NCBI GenBank assembly: GCA_949358305.1
Contig: OX442323.1
Location: 2,604,001 to 2,668,000 of the forward strand
Source of the DNA: Strigamia acuminata
Taxonomy: Eukaryota > Arthropoda > Chilopoda > Geophilomorpha > Linotaeniidae
Length of the DNA: 64,000 nucleotides
Direction of reading: 5' to 3'
The translations under genes and the position numbers were made by a program. Positions 1-12,102 of the stretch are shown here, in pieces (the first letter of the stretch is position 1; each line of letters opens with the position of its first letter). The notes beneath the pieces are model-generated. The model was not told where the DNA came from. It did not search any database and saw only the letters and a list, made by a program, of their open reading frames with translations.

Positions 1-431
1 GTTCAAATGGTAAGTTTCGAAGATTGGGTGAAAATAGACAAAGTGGAGAAAGAACGCGGGGCTAAACTAGGAAAACCGAGAGAAAAAATTGTCAAAATTC
101 CAGAAATGCTAGAAATCGCACGAGTTTAGAAAGAAAATGTGCAATAATATATTCGTAAATATTAATTAATATTTTTTGAACCTGACAGTACATGTTTGAC
201 ATCTGTAGCACTTGTCATTAAAACTGATTATTTTTCAATCACACTGTTTAGGTAATTAGCAAATGCAGCGGCAAAATGGATTTCGATGTTTTGGATCGTG
301 TCGGGTTTTGGGAAAGAACAATTCGATGCCACAATTGGACAGAAAATCAATCTTTTATTGGGAATTGTGTAAATCTCTCTTTAATTTGGCTGACTGGATA
401 TTATTCAAGCCAGACAATTTTCTGGGGCTCG
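1..431. other. AT-rich spacer, no gene seen
   Basis: Ordinary AT-rich sequence. Short open frames here have no recognisable domain or coding character. It ends at the 8-bp target duplication of the adjacent hAT-type element. Confidence 0.6.
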
Positions 432-439
432 TCCTAGAA

Positions 440-1016
440 CAGGGGTCGGCAACCTTTTGAGACAGAAGAGCCAAAAGTTAAAATTTACATAATTTCCCAG
501 TTTTTAAAGAGCCACCGTTTAAACGCCCGGGCGTTTAATTTTTTTTTTCAGCCGCGTCCCCGGCGCTAAATTGAACCCGGCGAATAACCGAAAATTCGCC
601 GATTTTTCGGCAAAAATCATCGATTTTTAAAAAAAAACGGTAATTTTTGGGGGCCCGGCGCTTATTCGGGGCCGGCGCCAATTCATTGAACCGCCGATGA
701 CTGCCCGGCGCTAAAACGGGGCCGGCGCTTTATTGAACTGGGGCGTTTAAACGGGGCGGTACGGTATATTACTTTAGCGATGCCGTGTTTCAGCTGCTTA
801 GATTCAGCTAGGTTAGGTTAGTTTAGGTCAGGTTAAGTTAGTTTGCTTAGGTTAGGTCAGGTCAGGTTAGGTTTAATTAGATTAAAAAACGGCGTCGCTA
901 AAACGGGCGTTCCAGTTATATGAATGTACTTCATTTTAGCGACGCACGTTTTAGCGACGCTGCATCTTGGAGAGCCGCACCTTGGCATCGAAAGAGCCGC
1001 AGGTTGCCGACCCCTG
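440..1016. mobile_element. Non-autonomous hAT-type MITE
   Basis: The ends are inverted repeats: CAGGGGTCGGCAACC on the left and GGTTGCCGACCCCTG on the right. They are flanked by a perfect 8-bp direct repeat TCCTAGAA at 432-439 and 1017-1024. An 8-bp duplication and a CAGGGGTCGGCAACC-like end are typical of hAT elements. No transposase frame is present, so it would need an enzyme supplied in trans. The interior is a mosaic: a GC-rich stretch with CGGCG words (about 525-760), GGTTA-type runs (about 808-880), and several copies of TTTTAGCGACG or its complement (about 770-960). Confidence 0.9.
808..880. repeat. Degenerate GGTTA (TTAGG-like) run
   Basis: About 70 bp made mostly of AGGTTAGGTTAG and AGGTCAGGTT-like words inside the hAT MITE. 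The motif resembles the arthropod telomere repeat TTAGG, but the array is short, degenerate and internal. Origin from telomeric sequence is only an inference. Confidence 0.55.
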
Positions 1017-1024
1017 TCCTAGAA

Positions 1025-2029
1025 CCATAGTATATAAATGTTGGAAATCTTCGGCACGAAACAATCAGTAGGTTAATGGAATAACAAGTGGATTATTCAT
1101 TATAAAACAAGGGTTTAAATACTACAAAGGATTATACAAAAACACTGTCATTGGCTGCACTATTAATCTGTTCGTCGTACATATTCGCACGGACGCACCA
1201 AACATCGCCCTGGTGCCATTGACCGACTGTTAACTTCTCGATTTTTATGCAAATTCTATTATTTGCATGCATGTATTTCAATTTTTTGTATTAATCACGA
1301 AAATGAAATGAACACGCCCTGGATCCCTGCTAACATAAAATCCTGAGTCTGCTACTGGTTCGTTGGCCACTACGCCTAGTCGGCCTTAATAAAAACAGGT
1401 AACGGCTTTATTCAGAGTGGCGTAGCAATCAAGGGTGAAACCCACGAGTCCAGGGGGCCATGGAGGATGAAAGGCGACCTTTTTTGGTGTTTGGAGGATG
1501 AAAATCTTAGCTATAGCTCTGCTAAAGGGCCCATCAACCCAACTTGCACACTGGCCCATTGATTTCTTACTATGCCGCTAACTGTTCATTCGTGCGCAAT
1601 AAAACAGTTTTAGACTTTTGGTGTTTGAGTCAGACATTGAGATATTGGGGGTCCATAATTGCAGGCCTTAATGGTAAATCCGGTAAATTATTTGTGGAGA
1701 GTGATTGTGGGAAATTAAATTAAATTGTGTTCTAAAGGGACGACAAAACACCTGGAGATGGCACACTCTCAAAGACGAGCAAAAGCGATGATCCCATCTA
1801 ATTTAGGCCTATCCTCAGGTTTCTGAAAGTGCAAAGTGAACAAGGTGATTTGGGTCGTAAGCTGCAAGAGGTGTTTCCTTGCCACTTACAGCTCTGTTTT
1901 TATAGTGATTTGATTGTCAGTTTCTTGTTGCTGTTGGTATCATTCCGTTTGCATTCCGCACCGTTGAGCTTCCCATCTAAGACAATCAAATAGCGGTAAA
2001 AACGTAGCTGCACTTTCCATCAGTCGTTA
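1025..2029. other. Spacer with one copy of a dispersed repeat
   Basis: No gene seen. About 1478-1577 is clearly similar to 9635-9752: both read GGAGGATGAAAATCTTAG, then a CTGYTAAAGGGCCC word, then CAACCCAACTTGCACA. This marks a dispersed repeat family of unknown class. Confidence 0.6.
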
Positions 2030-2268
2030 GCTCAGCTGCAGACAACTACACAGCAACTGAAAATGAAAGATTCTTAATTGTTTTCTAAGTTTTCCTATTA
2101 ATTCAAAATTAAAATTATACTAAGCAAATAAATGTTGTTAATATGTGAAGGGAGCTTAGCTGTAGATAACTATGCAGCAACTGAAAATGATTTTTAATTG
2201 TTTTCTAAATTTTCTCATTAAGTAAGAATTATAATTATACTACCGGTAAGCAAATAAATGTTGTTGCC
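2030..2268. repeat. Imperfect tandem duplication, unit about 124 bp
   Basis: The stretch containing CAGCAACTGAAAATGA followed by AATTGTTTTCTAA and AGCAAATAAATGTTGTT occurs twice, 124 bp apart (CAGCAACTGA at 2051 and 2175). The copies differ by scattered substitutions and a small insertion with CCGG. Confidence 0.75.
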
Positions 2269-2671
2269 GGTAACTTGATTGGGTTCCCCTACTTGACTGA
2301 CAAGTGAGTAACTCGGCAGAAAGGTTTCTGTAGTGCATACCGAAATACCTCACATAAAGCGGCATGTCGTTGGGCATGGGTTTATCAGGTTTTTAAAATT
2401 GCATACAAAAAGTTACCCGGCATGCCCCAGCTAGTAGAAAAAAGTCTAAATTTAAATACCGGTATCCCAGAATTCTATTAGGTAGAATTTAAAAATTGAT
2501 GGCAGCAATGTTTTAGTTGCAATGAAATCCATAAGTACTACTGCATTATTCATGGTTGTGTGGATCATATTTCTATTAACAATTCAACAGGTGTGTTCAA
2601 ATTGGCTAAGCAAATACACAGAGTTTGCGGGAATGAATAAAGTTATGTGAATAAAAGAATAAAAGAATTAT

Positions 2672-3187
2672 TAGGTGCATTCAATCCTCAAAAGACGAAT
2701 TTACTTGTCCTTAAATCACTTAAAGAAGTGACTTAAAGAAATGAATTCTCGATTGAATGAACTAAAAACTAAACAACTATAAAGATGGTTACCTAGAGTT
2801 TGGAGAAACAGCAATTTTTGAAAACCTCGGGTTTTTCTTTTTCAGATATGGAAACCTCGATTTTTTTTTAGGTTTTGCAGTTTTTAATTTTTTCTCAGCT
2901 TAACACTGGAAAAAAATATGGCTTTAGGAATTGTAAATGTTCCAAAAATTAATGTGTAAATGTAAGGTTTACAGTTTTTGTAAAGTTGTTGTAAAATCGA
3001 AGAAAAATTAGACATTTAACATTGTATTTACACACTTCTTAAATTTCATGTGTAAATTAGACATTTACATTATATTTAAATTGACTTCTAAGAGATACAG
3101 TATGATGTAAAAGACATCATATCCTGTTTGGAGAAGCCATTTCAGATGAATAAGTCAATTTGTCTTTTGAGGATTGAATGCATCTAT
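2672..3187. mobile_element. TIR element, 'TGCATTCAATCCTC' family
   Basis: The left end carries GTGCATTCAATCCTCAAAAG and the right end its near-perfect complement, CTTTTGAGGATTGAATGCAT. They form an inverted repeat of about 35 bp around roughly 520 bp of AT-rich, non-coding sequence. The right end is also found at about 40139-40165. The target duplication is not clear. Confidence 0.75.
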
Positions 3188-5215
3188 TGTTGCTTACGAC
3201 AAGTTAAGGAAAATAAGTGACACACCCTCTTGCTTAAAGTTAAGGAAAATAAATTGACAAACTTGGTAAAAAATGTTTTTAAAAAATTCAAATCCTGAAA
3301 TATAGACGAGGCTGTCAACTTAAAACATTTAAGTAGATTTATCTCAACCAATTTGACCGCCCCGATTGTTAACTTTAGATTGGGACCATTTTGCTTCAGA
3401 TATTCTACGAATAGTTCAGGAGGGCAAAATATAATTTGATTGGCTAGTGGATTTTTCTGAAGAAAAGGGAGAAGGTTTTTTCTACATCATAACAATGAAA
3501 ACGTTGTTGGGAGATTACGGAAGCGCCAATGGTCTCACCGTGCAGCGCAGGAAAGCGACACGTTGATCGAACGTGCAGCGATATAATCTTGTATTAATGC
3601 TAGGTTCCCACTAGATCGAAACAGAGCAGAAAATCCAGTTTTCTGCCCAGTATATTTTCTGCTATGACGTCACTTCCTCTTATTTGGGCAGAAAATTTCA
3701 ACATTACGAATCGCGTCGTTTCAGTCAAGTATTTGCTAACCCATTGCATTGACGTTACCGATTAATCGAATGTTGGAATACACAAACAATTTTCTGATCG
3801 ATTTGCTTATGTGAGTGAAGTTTATTTACCCAAAATATGATTTCTTTGAAAGTGCTGATGGGAATTGTAAAAAGAAAAATTAGCTGAGCCGCAAGTTAAC
3901 AACATGATAGATGTATAATTATGTTTACAAAACTGCAAATGGGAAAACATGTCATAAATTTGGCCAATTTTGTTTGCTTCTTTTGATAAGATTGGAACAA
4001 ACACCGGTAGCAATTTTTTGAGAATAATTTTATCTAACTAAGTTTATCTTTAATTTACAAGGTCGGTGCTGAAACGGTTCTCTTGAGATTTGGCAATGAT
4101 TTATACTTCCCTAAGCGCTCCGTAAATTGCACCGCTGGTGCTCCAAGAACAGAAATTGTTATTTTTTTACTCTATTTTTTGTGTTTTTAATTTTTTCTCT
4201 TCTGTATGGATATAGTGGTGTCTTATGGGAGTCTTTAGTAGTAGGAGTAAAGAAAAAAAAGTGTCACATGTTTGTGTTGGACTTGGCTTTTAATCTCAAG
4301 TTTTGCTGGGATTTAATTAAATTTTTTTTTAATTTAGTGAATAAAAAGTGTAAAGAAAAAAGATTGTAGTTGCAGGGAAAAAGTGTGGTTTTGAAATTCA
4401 AATTTCTTTTATAGGAAAGAAATTGTTAGTGGTTTTAATCTTTAAAATGTTATTCGGAGCACGAAAGAAGAATTGTGTGGTCATACATAAATGATATGTT
4501 ATAAGGTGAGAAATATTGCAAGCCTTAAGGTTTATCTGCTGTATCTTTTTCTATTGTATTTTGCTGCCACCATGCATCATTCTGTTGAAGCAAACTTTTT
4601 TGTTGCAATGTTCATGAATTTAGAGAAAGGAGCACAGACAGCATGATGTTTCTAAGCCAAAGCAAGAGAAGACTTTTTAAGAAATTTGTTAGAACATCTC
4701 ACTTCCTACTAACATCCAACTTTAAAGTTGGATTCAGGAAGTTCAACTGACAGGTGTTGACAGGTTCAATGCAAAATCGATGACTGGACCACTTGGTTGA
4801 GTTTGCCCTGGGTGGTGTGTCCATGACGTGTTTACAATTGGAAGAAGAGTGCGGAGTGTTTTATGCTGATTTCTAACTTCAAGAACTTTTCAACTTTTTA
4901 TGTTTACTTATCATTTCTCTAATACATAGCTAGGAATCTAATCTTGCTTTGGGTTTGGGTTTTCTGGAGAAGAAAATGGAAAAGTTCAATAATGTCTTGC
5001 TCCGATTGAACCAAAGAGCAAAGTTCTGTCCTAGTGATTGCTTATGTATACGCTGCCAAGTGAAGCGGAGTTTACGGAGCAAATGAAAGCAGAATGTCAT
5101 TCTATCAATGTAGTTGCAAGAGTTGCAGGAGTTAAAGGACCTACTAGGAGAATGTCAGTCTTTAGAGTTTCAAGTCTGCTAGAAAAGGATACTGTATATG
5201 TATAGGATTGTCCAA
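3188..5215. other. AT-rich spacer, no gene seen
   Basis: About 2 kb of AT-rich sequence. Small open frames (for example 3822-4013 minus and 4127-4369 plus) are low in complexity and have no recognisable domain. Confidence 0.5.
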
Positions 5216-5235
5216 ATTGTTTGGAATAATACTGT

Positions 5236-5545
5236 TTGTATATTGTCACGTGTACGGACTGTTCCGATAATCAGCCGATCCATAGCTTTTTGATTTGATC
5301 AATTAGTTACTAAATTTTGACAACAGATGGTGCTGTTTACCATATCATCATTGGGTTGTTTAATTGGAACTAAATAGGGGGTAATAGGAGATTTCCTATT
5401 GATGTTAATTGCCAAAGTAAGTCAGTTCACTCTAGGATTGAGAACCGAAATGTTCTCCTACATTCTCTAAACTCAAGATTGATGTCGTCCCGGTTAGGGC
5501 ACGGCTGACATTCTTGCTTCTGTTATAGTTGCAATACAAACATAA
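5236..5545 (+). mobile_element. Possible solo LTR (weak)
   Basis: The stretch starts TGTCACGTGTACGG and ends near CATAAGATTTGGTCACG, which resembles an LTR end followed by a TTTGGT primer-site junction. No second LTR, coding sequence or clear target duplication is seen. This is a low-confidence reading by pattern only. Confidence 0.25.
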
Positions 5546-5767
5546 GATTTGGTCACGTAGAAGTTTGGAAACCTCGGACTATTGAGAACAAAAGATTCAT
5601 CTATATTTATTTCAAATGGTTACAACTTTGTTTGGACACTGCAATTCTGCTATCATCTTCGACAAATGTCTGTTTCATCCCGTGTATTATCTAAAGCGTG
5701 GCAATTATGTGTGGTAATTAGCCAGCCGAATGTAAAGTTAGGTATAGAAAATCCAATGAGACATGAA

Positions 5768-5868
5768 AGCATGATCGAGCGATGCAACCACACAGGGTGC
5801 CAAAGCTTGTAGGCAGGGTCGGCTCAAGATAGGACCGAGCGGTGCAACCGCACAGGGCGCCAACACGA
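5768..5868. repeat. Two-copy imperfect direct repeat
   Basis: GAGCGATGCAACCACACAGG is followed about 60 bp later by GAGCGGTGCAACCGCACAGG, each ahead of a GGGYGCCAA word. The copies are close variants of one unit. Function unknown. Confidence 0.6.
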
Positions 5869-6017
5869 ATGGGACTTATTAATGCGCCCAAAATACACAG
5901 AGGAGCATTGAAAACTATGACTGAAAGTGTGCACGAAAACAATCGCAATGAGCGAAAGTAGGCATTGGGGACAGGGGGCTCCAGGAGTGACTAATGCTGT
6001 TGGTTATTCGCGTGTTC

Positions 6018-6101
6018 TTGGGTTTTTTCTTAACAAGTGGGGCCAGCGCCCCCTTGACCACCACTCCCCCTGCGAACCTCACCTTAACTGGTTTTTTTTA
6101 A
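6018..6101 (-). repeat. Copy of the conserved G/C core repeat
   Basis: Read on the minus strand this contains AAAAAACCAGTTAAGGTGAG, a GCGGGGGAG-like run, TCAAGGGGGCGCTGGCCCC and CTTGTTAAG. It is the same core as at 16190-16275 and 18150-18235, in the opposite orientation. Confidence 0.65.
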
Positions 6102-6251
6102 TGTGATGGGGAATTGGGAACTTATTTAGTCGCGGTATGATTAGTATGCATTAGTCATTCCTGGTTTGTGTCTGTAAATTCATTGGTCGGAGCCCCCTGT
6201 TGCCAAGCGCTTCTGTGGGCGAGCTGGCCATTAATGTTCTCCAAACGCTAG

Positions 6252-6656
6252 GACTATACTCTGTCCATGTGTAACTTGAGCTTATTTCTCATTGGCTGAG
6301 CAAGTGAAAAAACTTGAGTAGTGATACTAAAACATACATCAAAACACTGGCTGACATTTTGAATGCCGTCCAGACAAACAACCAATCATAAATTTGAAAA
6401 TTGTTTTGTTCCCTGGAAGAAGCAAGCAATAAACTTAATAATGTTGAAATGTTGAAATAAACCAACAGAAATCTTTATTTTATGACTTCAAGATACATTT
6501 CCTTAGAAAATACAAACAACATTACATCATTTCAATGATTAAAATCATCAAACAAATTTAAAACCACTCTGAACTATTTTTCCTGGCAGCACAGAGTGAG
6601 TTATGAGGCTCAGCCAATCGGAAATAGGCCCAAGTTACACATGGACAGAGTTTGGA
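6252..6656. mobile_element. TIR element with arms of about 65 bp
   Basis: The left arm ACTCTGTCCATGTGTAACTT and following GAGC...CATTGGCTGAGC are matched in reverse at 6606-6656 (GGCTCAGCCAATCGGAAATA, then CAAGTTACACATGGACAGAG). The interior is AT-rich and non-coding. Confidence 0.8.
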
Positions 6657-9130
6657 CTAACTGTGAAGTCGGTAAGAAGATCGATTTTAGTTTTCTTGCA
6701 TTTGAAACAATGTACAATGGGGCGCACAAAAACATCGCACAGGGCTCTGATAGGCCTAAAGCCGGCGTTGGTCGTAATCGGATTATCTTTGAGACAAGTC
6801 CGTGCAATCCCAAAGATGAACCGGAAGTAAAATGATCCCTGTTGGTATGCCGTGTCCTGAGCTTCCGCAGATTGTAATCTGTAGAATCGCAGTCACGTGC
6901 AACAAGTCAAGCTCATTGTGATTCTCTAGAGCATCAAACACAGTCCACTTAATCTCTCTTGACTGCATTTCTTTATCAGGTGCTATGTTGTATTTAAATA
7001 GATGAATTAACCCACTTTTATTATTTGGGCAATGTGTCACGTGGTGTTGAATTATTATAATAAATCATGTTTTATTTTTAAGAAATACTTTTTAACTTTT
7101 TGTTTTTTATTTTCGGTCGGTAATTCATAATTTTTTCAATTTTTATTTTATTTTATTTTTTGTTTTTGTGAAAGGAAACAAGATAAATAAAGACTTGAAG
7201 TTTCATAAATTGTGATGTTATTTATGGGCGAGTTTCGATTCGAGAGTGTATTGCAAATTTCATTTTTCCTTCCTCCAGGAATAAAATGTAATAAAGATAT
7301 AAAGGGGGGAGTCGAAAGAAAGGAATTTTGGCCGGAATTGTCGCGAATATCGTGCTGCGCCGTTTCTGATGAGAAATGGATAATCGACTTGCTGCGTGTC
7401 TTTTATCGGTCAAAGAATAGAGTTTCGGCTGTGCGGACTAATAATAAACGAATTTAAATTGAGAGACACATCAACTTCGGTTGATGCACGTTATCGCCAC
7501 TTGGGTGTGACACTTTCGCGTGAGTATCCGGGAGTTCGTAATGGCGGATCAACGGCTGTTGTTGTTTATTGTTAATTGATTTTAAGTCATTGGGACTTTA
7601 TTTGGAGGTACGAAATTAATTTAGGTGTCATTTTAATGTATTTCATGCTTTATATTTTTGATATTTCATATATAGTTTGAAGCATCGATCATGAATTTAA
7701 TTAAAAAACTCGGACCGATCTGAACTGCAAAGTCCAACAAACACAACGCCGCGAAGTTGATATATTTTATGGTAAATGTGAAGTTATGTGTTAGAATTAG
7801 TGGTAGAAAAGGTTTTTTGCAATCTTTACGAGTTATAGATGAGTTAGAGAAGAATGAATATTCTATTTGTTGATGCACCGATCTGACAGAAAGACAATAG
7901 AAGCTTAATACCCGTAGTTCTATGGAGTGTTTATTTTTCATTATTTAATTTAAAAATTTGGTTTTGCTTATTTTGTTTACCTAAAAGTAATTGTTTTGTC
8001 AAAAATTGAATTTGGTTGATTTTTTTTGGCTTGAGAACAGAATTTTTTGGCTTAAATAAATATTTTTTAGTCTAAATAATGCATTTTTTGGCCTAAATAA
8101 TGCATTATTTGGCCAAAAAAATTAATTTTTTTGTTTAAAAGTGACTTTTGCCACTTAAAAACAACTTATTTCCTCCAAAAATGAATTTTATGGAATAAAA
8201 ATATCTCTTTTTGATCTAAAATGACTTTGTTAAAAATGACTTTTATGACCTAGATGTGACATTTATGCCAAAAATGTATAATCTATTGAATTTATGATTT
8301 TTATTTAACAGAAAATCAATGTTTTTTTCTCTAAATTTTATTTTTTCCGTCGCTTATGTGGTAGAGAAGAGACTTTCTAATTATTTTTTCCGTGTAGGCA
8401 AAATGTGAATTCAATTTTATTCGACTGCAGTCCAAATGAGAAAAAACAAAGTGAAGATGCAACTTAGAATTTAATACGGGTAAAGTTTTATAATTATTAT
8501 AAATTTTAAAATTAAATTTCTCTCTGTGCATGAAGATTTTTCTTCGATATAAATTTGAATTATGCTTTCTGGGTTTGAGGGTCACTTCAACTATTTTACT
8601 TTTTAAATGGTCAAGTGCAAATGGAATGAAAATTCTCCTCATTTGAATTTCACCGTCTGCTTTTGACTGAAAAATCAATACACAGTTATAAAAAAAAGAA
8701 AAAAAACACATTACAATAAACATTGACAAAATACAAATCAAAAACAGAAAACCTGAAGGATGCCCATAGAGATTTGCTTTTTAATATTTATTTTGTAAAA
8801 TTACAAAAACTGAAATAACAAACTTAATTTTTGAAAAGCCAACAAAAAAAGCGATGAGTTTTGCATAATAAAAAGCGGAGAAATAATCCAGAGTGCTTTG
8901 TATTTACATAAGTTAAAGTTTAATTTCGACTAGAAAAACAAGTGTTAACTGTGACCAGCTTCCTAATTGTGATTAACAAGAATTTAGTTGTGTTTCTTGC
9001 AATTTCTTAATGAAGTCAGCACATGTAAATAAAAGCGGTTAAGCATCCGAGCTCATTAGCGTAGATTCAATCACTTTAACCTTTAAATTGCATTTTCTAT
9101 TCCCAAAACAAGAATCACTGCAAAATGACT
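6657..9130. other. AT-rich spacer, no gene seen
   Basis: No gene. About 8000-8290 is a degenerate repetitive tract of TTTTTGGCCTAAATAATGCA and AAAATGACTTT words. A perfect 7-bp stem with a TTCG loop (CATCAACTTCGGTTGATG) lies at 7469-7486. The open frame at 8331-8741 minus looks like chance in AT-rich sequence. Confidence 0.5.
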
Positions 9131-9157
9131 TACCGTACGTGGAATTTAGTGTAAAAT

Positions 9158-9267
9158 ACAGTAGCTGCATTCAAAAACTAAAATATTTTGTGTTTTATTT
9201 CGATTTTAAACCAGAAATGACATCTTTTCCTGTTTAAACCCACGTTAAAACTTAAAATATGCAGCTA
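9158..9267. mobile_element. Copy of the 'CAGTAGCTGCATTC' MITE
   Basis: It begins ACAGTAGCTGCATTCAAAAA, continues with CTAAAATATTTTGTGTTTTA, and ends near AAAATATGCAGCT. It closely matches 11697-11844 but is shorter at the right end. Confidence 0.7.
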
Positions 9268-9634
9268 AGTTAGTGAAACCTATATTAAACTTCTATTTCT
9301 TGTGCGTATCACTTTGAGTTTTTTTTAATAAATTTCAATTTCATTTCGAGATTTAAAATCACATATTGAAATTGTGATTGTGAAACCTCTGTATTGGCGA
9401 CTTTCCAGTAGTCTGACTTGTGAGCCAATTCGTTTTTTTAAACTATAAATTTAGTCGCAAAATGCGCTACTTGGAGCAGGATGAAAGATCATGGATTTTC
9501 AATAACAAAAGTGACCATCTGTCAAAACGACAATTTTTTTCATGGCACTGTGAGTGGTCGCCATAGACAGGTTTCACCAGTGATGTAGCAATTGGGAGTG
9601 CAGTGAATGTGGGCCAACGAGCATTCGGGGGTGC

Positions 9635-9752
9635 AGAGGGTCCTTGGAAGATGAAAGGCGATCTTTTTGGTTTTTGGAGGATGAAAATCTTAGTTATGAC
9701 TCTGTTAAAGGGCCCTTCAACCCAACTTGCACATGGGCTTATTGATTTCTTG
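9635..9752. repeat. Second copy of the GGAGGATGAAAATCTTAG dispersed repeat
   Basis: Matches about 1478-1577 in the same orientation, including the CAACCCAACTTGCACA word. Class unknown. Confidence 0.65.
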
Positions 9753-9794
9753 CTGTGCCACTGGGTTTCACGGTATTAGTGTTGCTATGGACGT

Positions 9795-9975
9795 AAACTT
9801 TTGGTTCAAGTTTATGAATGCGTTCATTAAACTAATCTCAGGAACGTGTTTGTTAGTTTATGAACTAATTTCAAGGATACATTTATTAGTTCTTGAACTA
9901 ATTTTACGAATACATTCATTAGTTTTTGAACTAATTTCAAGAATACATTCATTAGTTCTTGAACGCATTCACAAA
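9795..9975. repeat. 33-bp tandem repeat
   Basis: About five imperfect units of the form AATACATTCATTAGTTYTTG AACTAATTTYAAG. Because 33 is a multiple of three, a plus-strand frame stays open through it and translates as an 11-residue repeat (LVxELISRIHS). I read that frame as a by-product of the array, not a gene. Confidence 0.8.
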
Positions 9976-10300
9976 TTGAACAAAAATGAACAAAGTTTGC
10001 ATCAAATAATGAACGTAAACCAAGTTCACTGCAGACACATTTTGTTTTGTCTGTTTTGATCTGACTCCTGTGACTTATTAGGCAAGTGTTAGTGGGCAAA
10101 ATACTTCATTAAATAAACTGGACTTTGAATTCATGCAGCTCGTGCAAAGGGAAACAAACATTAGGGACATTGACCTCGAGACACCAGAATAAAGACCATA
10201 ACCACAACCATAAAACAGTGCTGTAAGTACTTTTTCGTTATCGTGAAGTACATCCAGTGCCATGTGGTCTTCCTGACCTTTTGACGCCTGTCCTGTCCAC

Positions 10301-10550
10301 ACTCACTATACTCAAAACCACCACAACGTTGACCTATTTCCGAGCTGAATTACGCTTAACTGTGGACTGTGCTCTACTATGCAGAAAAGTAGTTCTGTGT
10401 CAAAGCATCACCTTTGTGTTGGTAATCGATCACAATGTCTAAAGTTTGATTACAATTCTGGTGTTATGGGCTACTTTTTTGTGCCACTACACCAGTGATA
10501 CGGCTGGAAATAGGTCAACGTTGTGGTGGTTTTGAGTATACCGAGTGAGT
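10301..10550. mobile_element. 250-bp TIR element (MITE)
   Basis: The left arm ACTCAAAACCACCACAACGT continues TGACCTATTTCC. The right arm GGAAATAGGTCAACGTTGTG continues GTGGTTTTGAGTATACCGAGTGAGT. They pair over about 45 bp. Part of the interior (CTACTTTTTT...CACTACACCAGTGA) also resembles about 57870-57960, so there is a related copy. Confidence 0.85.
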
Positions 10551-11620
10551 TAAGCGTTGTGCGTGCTCAGTTTCTTTTTTACAGTCAGATCGGCAGATAT
10601 TTTAGAGTTACCAATGAGCATTCCCATATCGTTCAAGAATACATGGCAATTATATTGCAGTGTATTGCAGTCTGTTTTGAAATGTGTTGGGCTTTGCGAG
10701 AATGCATTCTGTAATGCATTTTTATTTTTGCTTGCTATTGGTATGAATTCAATTTCGAAATATATTTTTTCAGTTGTAGTATAAAATGCAATATTCAATG
10801 TACACTCGTGGTAAAAAAAAACTTTCCCTCAGTTTAGCTGTTTTAAGTTTATCTACCAGGTGGCATAAAAATTCATTGAGATTTAATGACATCAATCTTA
10901 ACCTGGTCTCGTGTCTTGCCCTAACAACAGTATTAAAAGATAGACCGAGCAAACAATAATGATTTTTATGCCTCCTTGTGGTCAAACGTAAAGCAACTGT
11001 ATTGCAGGGAAGATTTTTTGGCCATGGGTGTACAAATAATATACCCTAAAAATTCCATTTTAAGACGCACCCTCTCTTTTTTAGACATGGTTTATGGAAG
11101 AAAAATTAGCTGTCGATTGTAAGACGCACACTAATTTTATCTACCGGTAACTTATAATGGAGAAGAGACTTCTCCTATTACAAAAATTCAAATTATGGAT
11201 TTAATCGAAGAATAAGAGAGCTCCAGTCTCTTTCACTGCGGAGTCTGCAGGCAATGGTTAATGGTTGAGAAATTTGAGGAGAAAAAAAAAGAGATCAATT
11301 GTGTTACAGTTGACTGTTCGACACCTTAATTTGGCATCACGGTAATGAATTTTGCCATCTTGAGTTGGCAAGTCGTTAGTGGTGCAATCTGTCTTGTTTG
11401 TGGTCAAGTCTAGCTGCAATTTCTGCGTCGTGTTTACGTTTCTGGTGCCCATCACTCCGCACAACTGGAAAGAACACAGATGCTGGAAAAAAGGGTATCT
11501 TTTTTTAGGCTTGAAGAGCTGTTTCTGGTGAATTGTAAGGAAGTAATGAAAAGCAAAGCTTTGTTTACGTATGTTATAAAATTCAAATTTAATTTTACTC
11601 CGTTCGACCCAGGGCTTCTG
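10551..11620. other. AT-rich spacer, no gene seen
   Basis: No recognisable coding sequence, RNA gene or clear repeat. The 129-codon minus-strand frame at 11258-11647 has no domain and overlaps the next element. Confidence 0.5.
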
Positions 11621-12102
11621 TTCTTTAAAGGTCATAGGAAGAGACATAAAAAATTTCTCGGATCTCTTTAAAATAACCTTTAAAAAAGGTTATGTAACAG
11701 TAGCCGCATTCAAAAACTAAAATATTTTGTGTTTTACTTCAATTTTAAAACAAAAATGACATCATGTCCTGTTTAAATCCATGTTAAAACTTAAAATACA
11801 AGTAAACTAAAATTGTTGTTTTAATTTTTGAATGCAGCTACTGTTATTGAGAAACAATGCACGCATGGAGCGTGCTTATCTCGGTGTTTACAAATGACGT
11901 CATCGATGACATGAAATCCCAGAATGCATTGGAGAAAATGGTTCCTTTTTTCAAATGGTAAAAACACTATTTGATCACGTAAAACCACTAATACTTAATT
12001 ATTGCTTAAGTTTTGCAGAAAAAAATGTCACATAACCTTTTTTAAGGTTATTTTAAAGAGATTAGAGAAATTTTTCATTTCTCTTTCTATGACCTTTAAG
12101 GA
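11621..12102. mobile_element. Foldback element with arms of about 75 bp
   Basis: The left arm (11621-11696: TTTAAAGGTCATAGGAAGAG ... AAAAAAGGTTATGT) is matched in reverse by 12027-12102 (CATAACCTTTTTTAAGGTTA ... TATGACCTTTAAGGA). A second MITE is inserted just inside the left arm at 11697-11844. No coding capacity. Confidence 0.85.
11697..11844. mobile_element. Nested 148-bp MITE with TA duplication
   Basis: TIRs are ACAGTAGCCGCATTCAAAAA on the left and TTTTTGAATGCAGCTACTGT on the right. TA stands immediately outside both ends, as for Tc1/mariner-type insertions. It sits within the foldback at 11621-12102, so it inserted later. A related copy is at 9158-9267. Confidence 0.8.

Noticed and set aside
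7469-7486. Hairpin CATCAACTTCGGTTGATG as a terminator or RNA element
   Set aside because: The 7-bp stem with a TTCG loop is perfect, but it is isolated, with no associated gene or T tract, so chance is a sufficient explanation.
8331-8741. 136-codon minus-strand frame with a hydrophobic start
   Set aside because: It lies in very AT-rich sequence, has no domain and the composition is that expected from chance.
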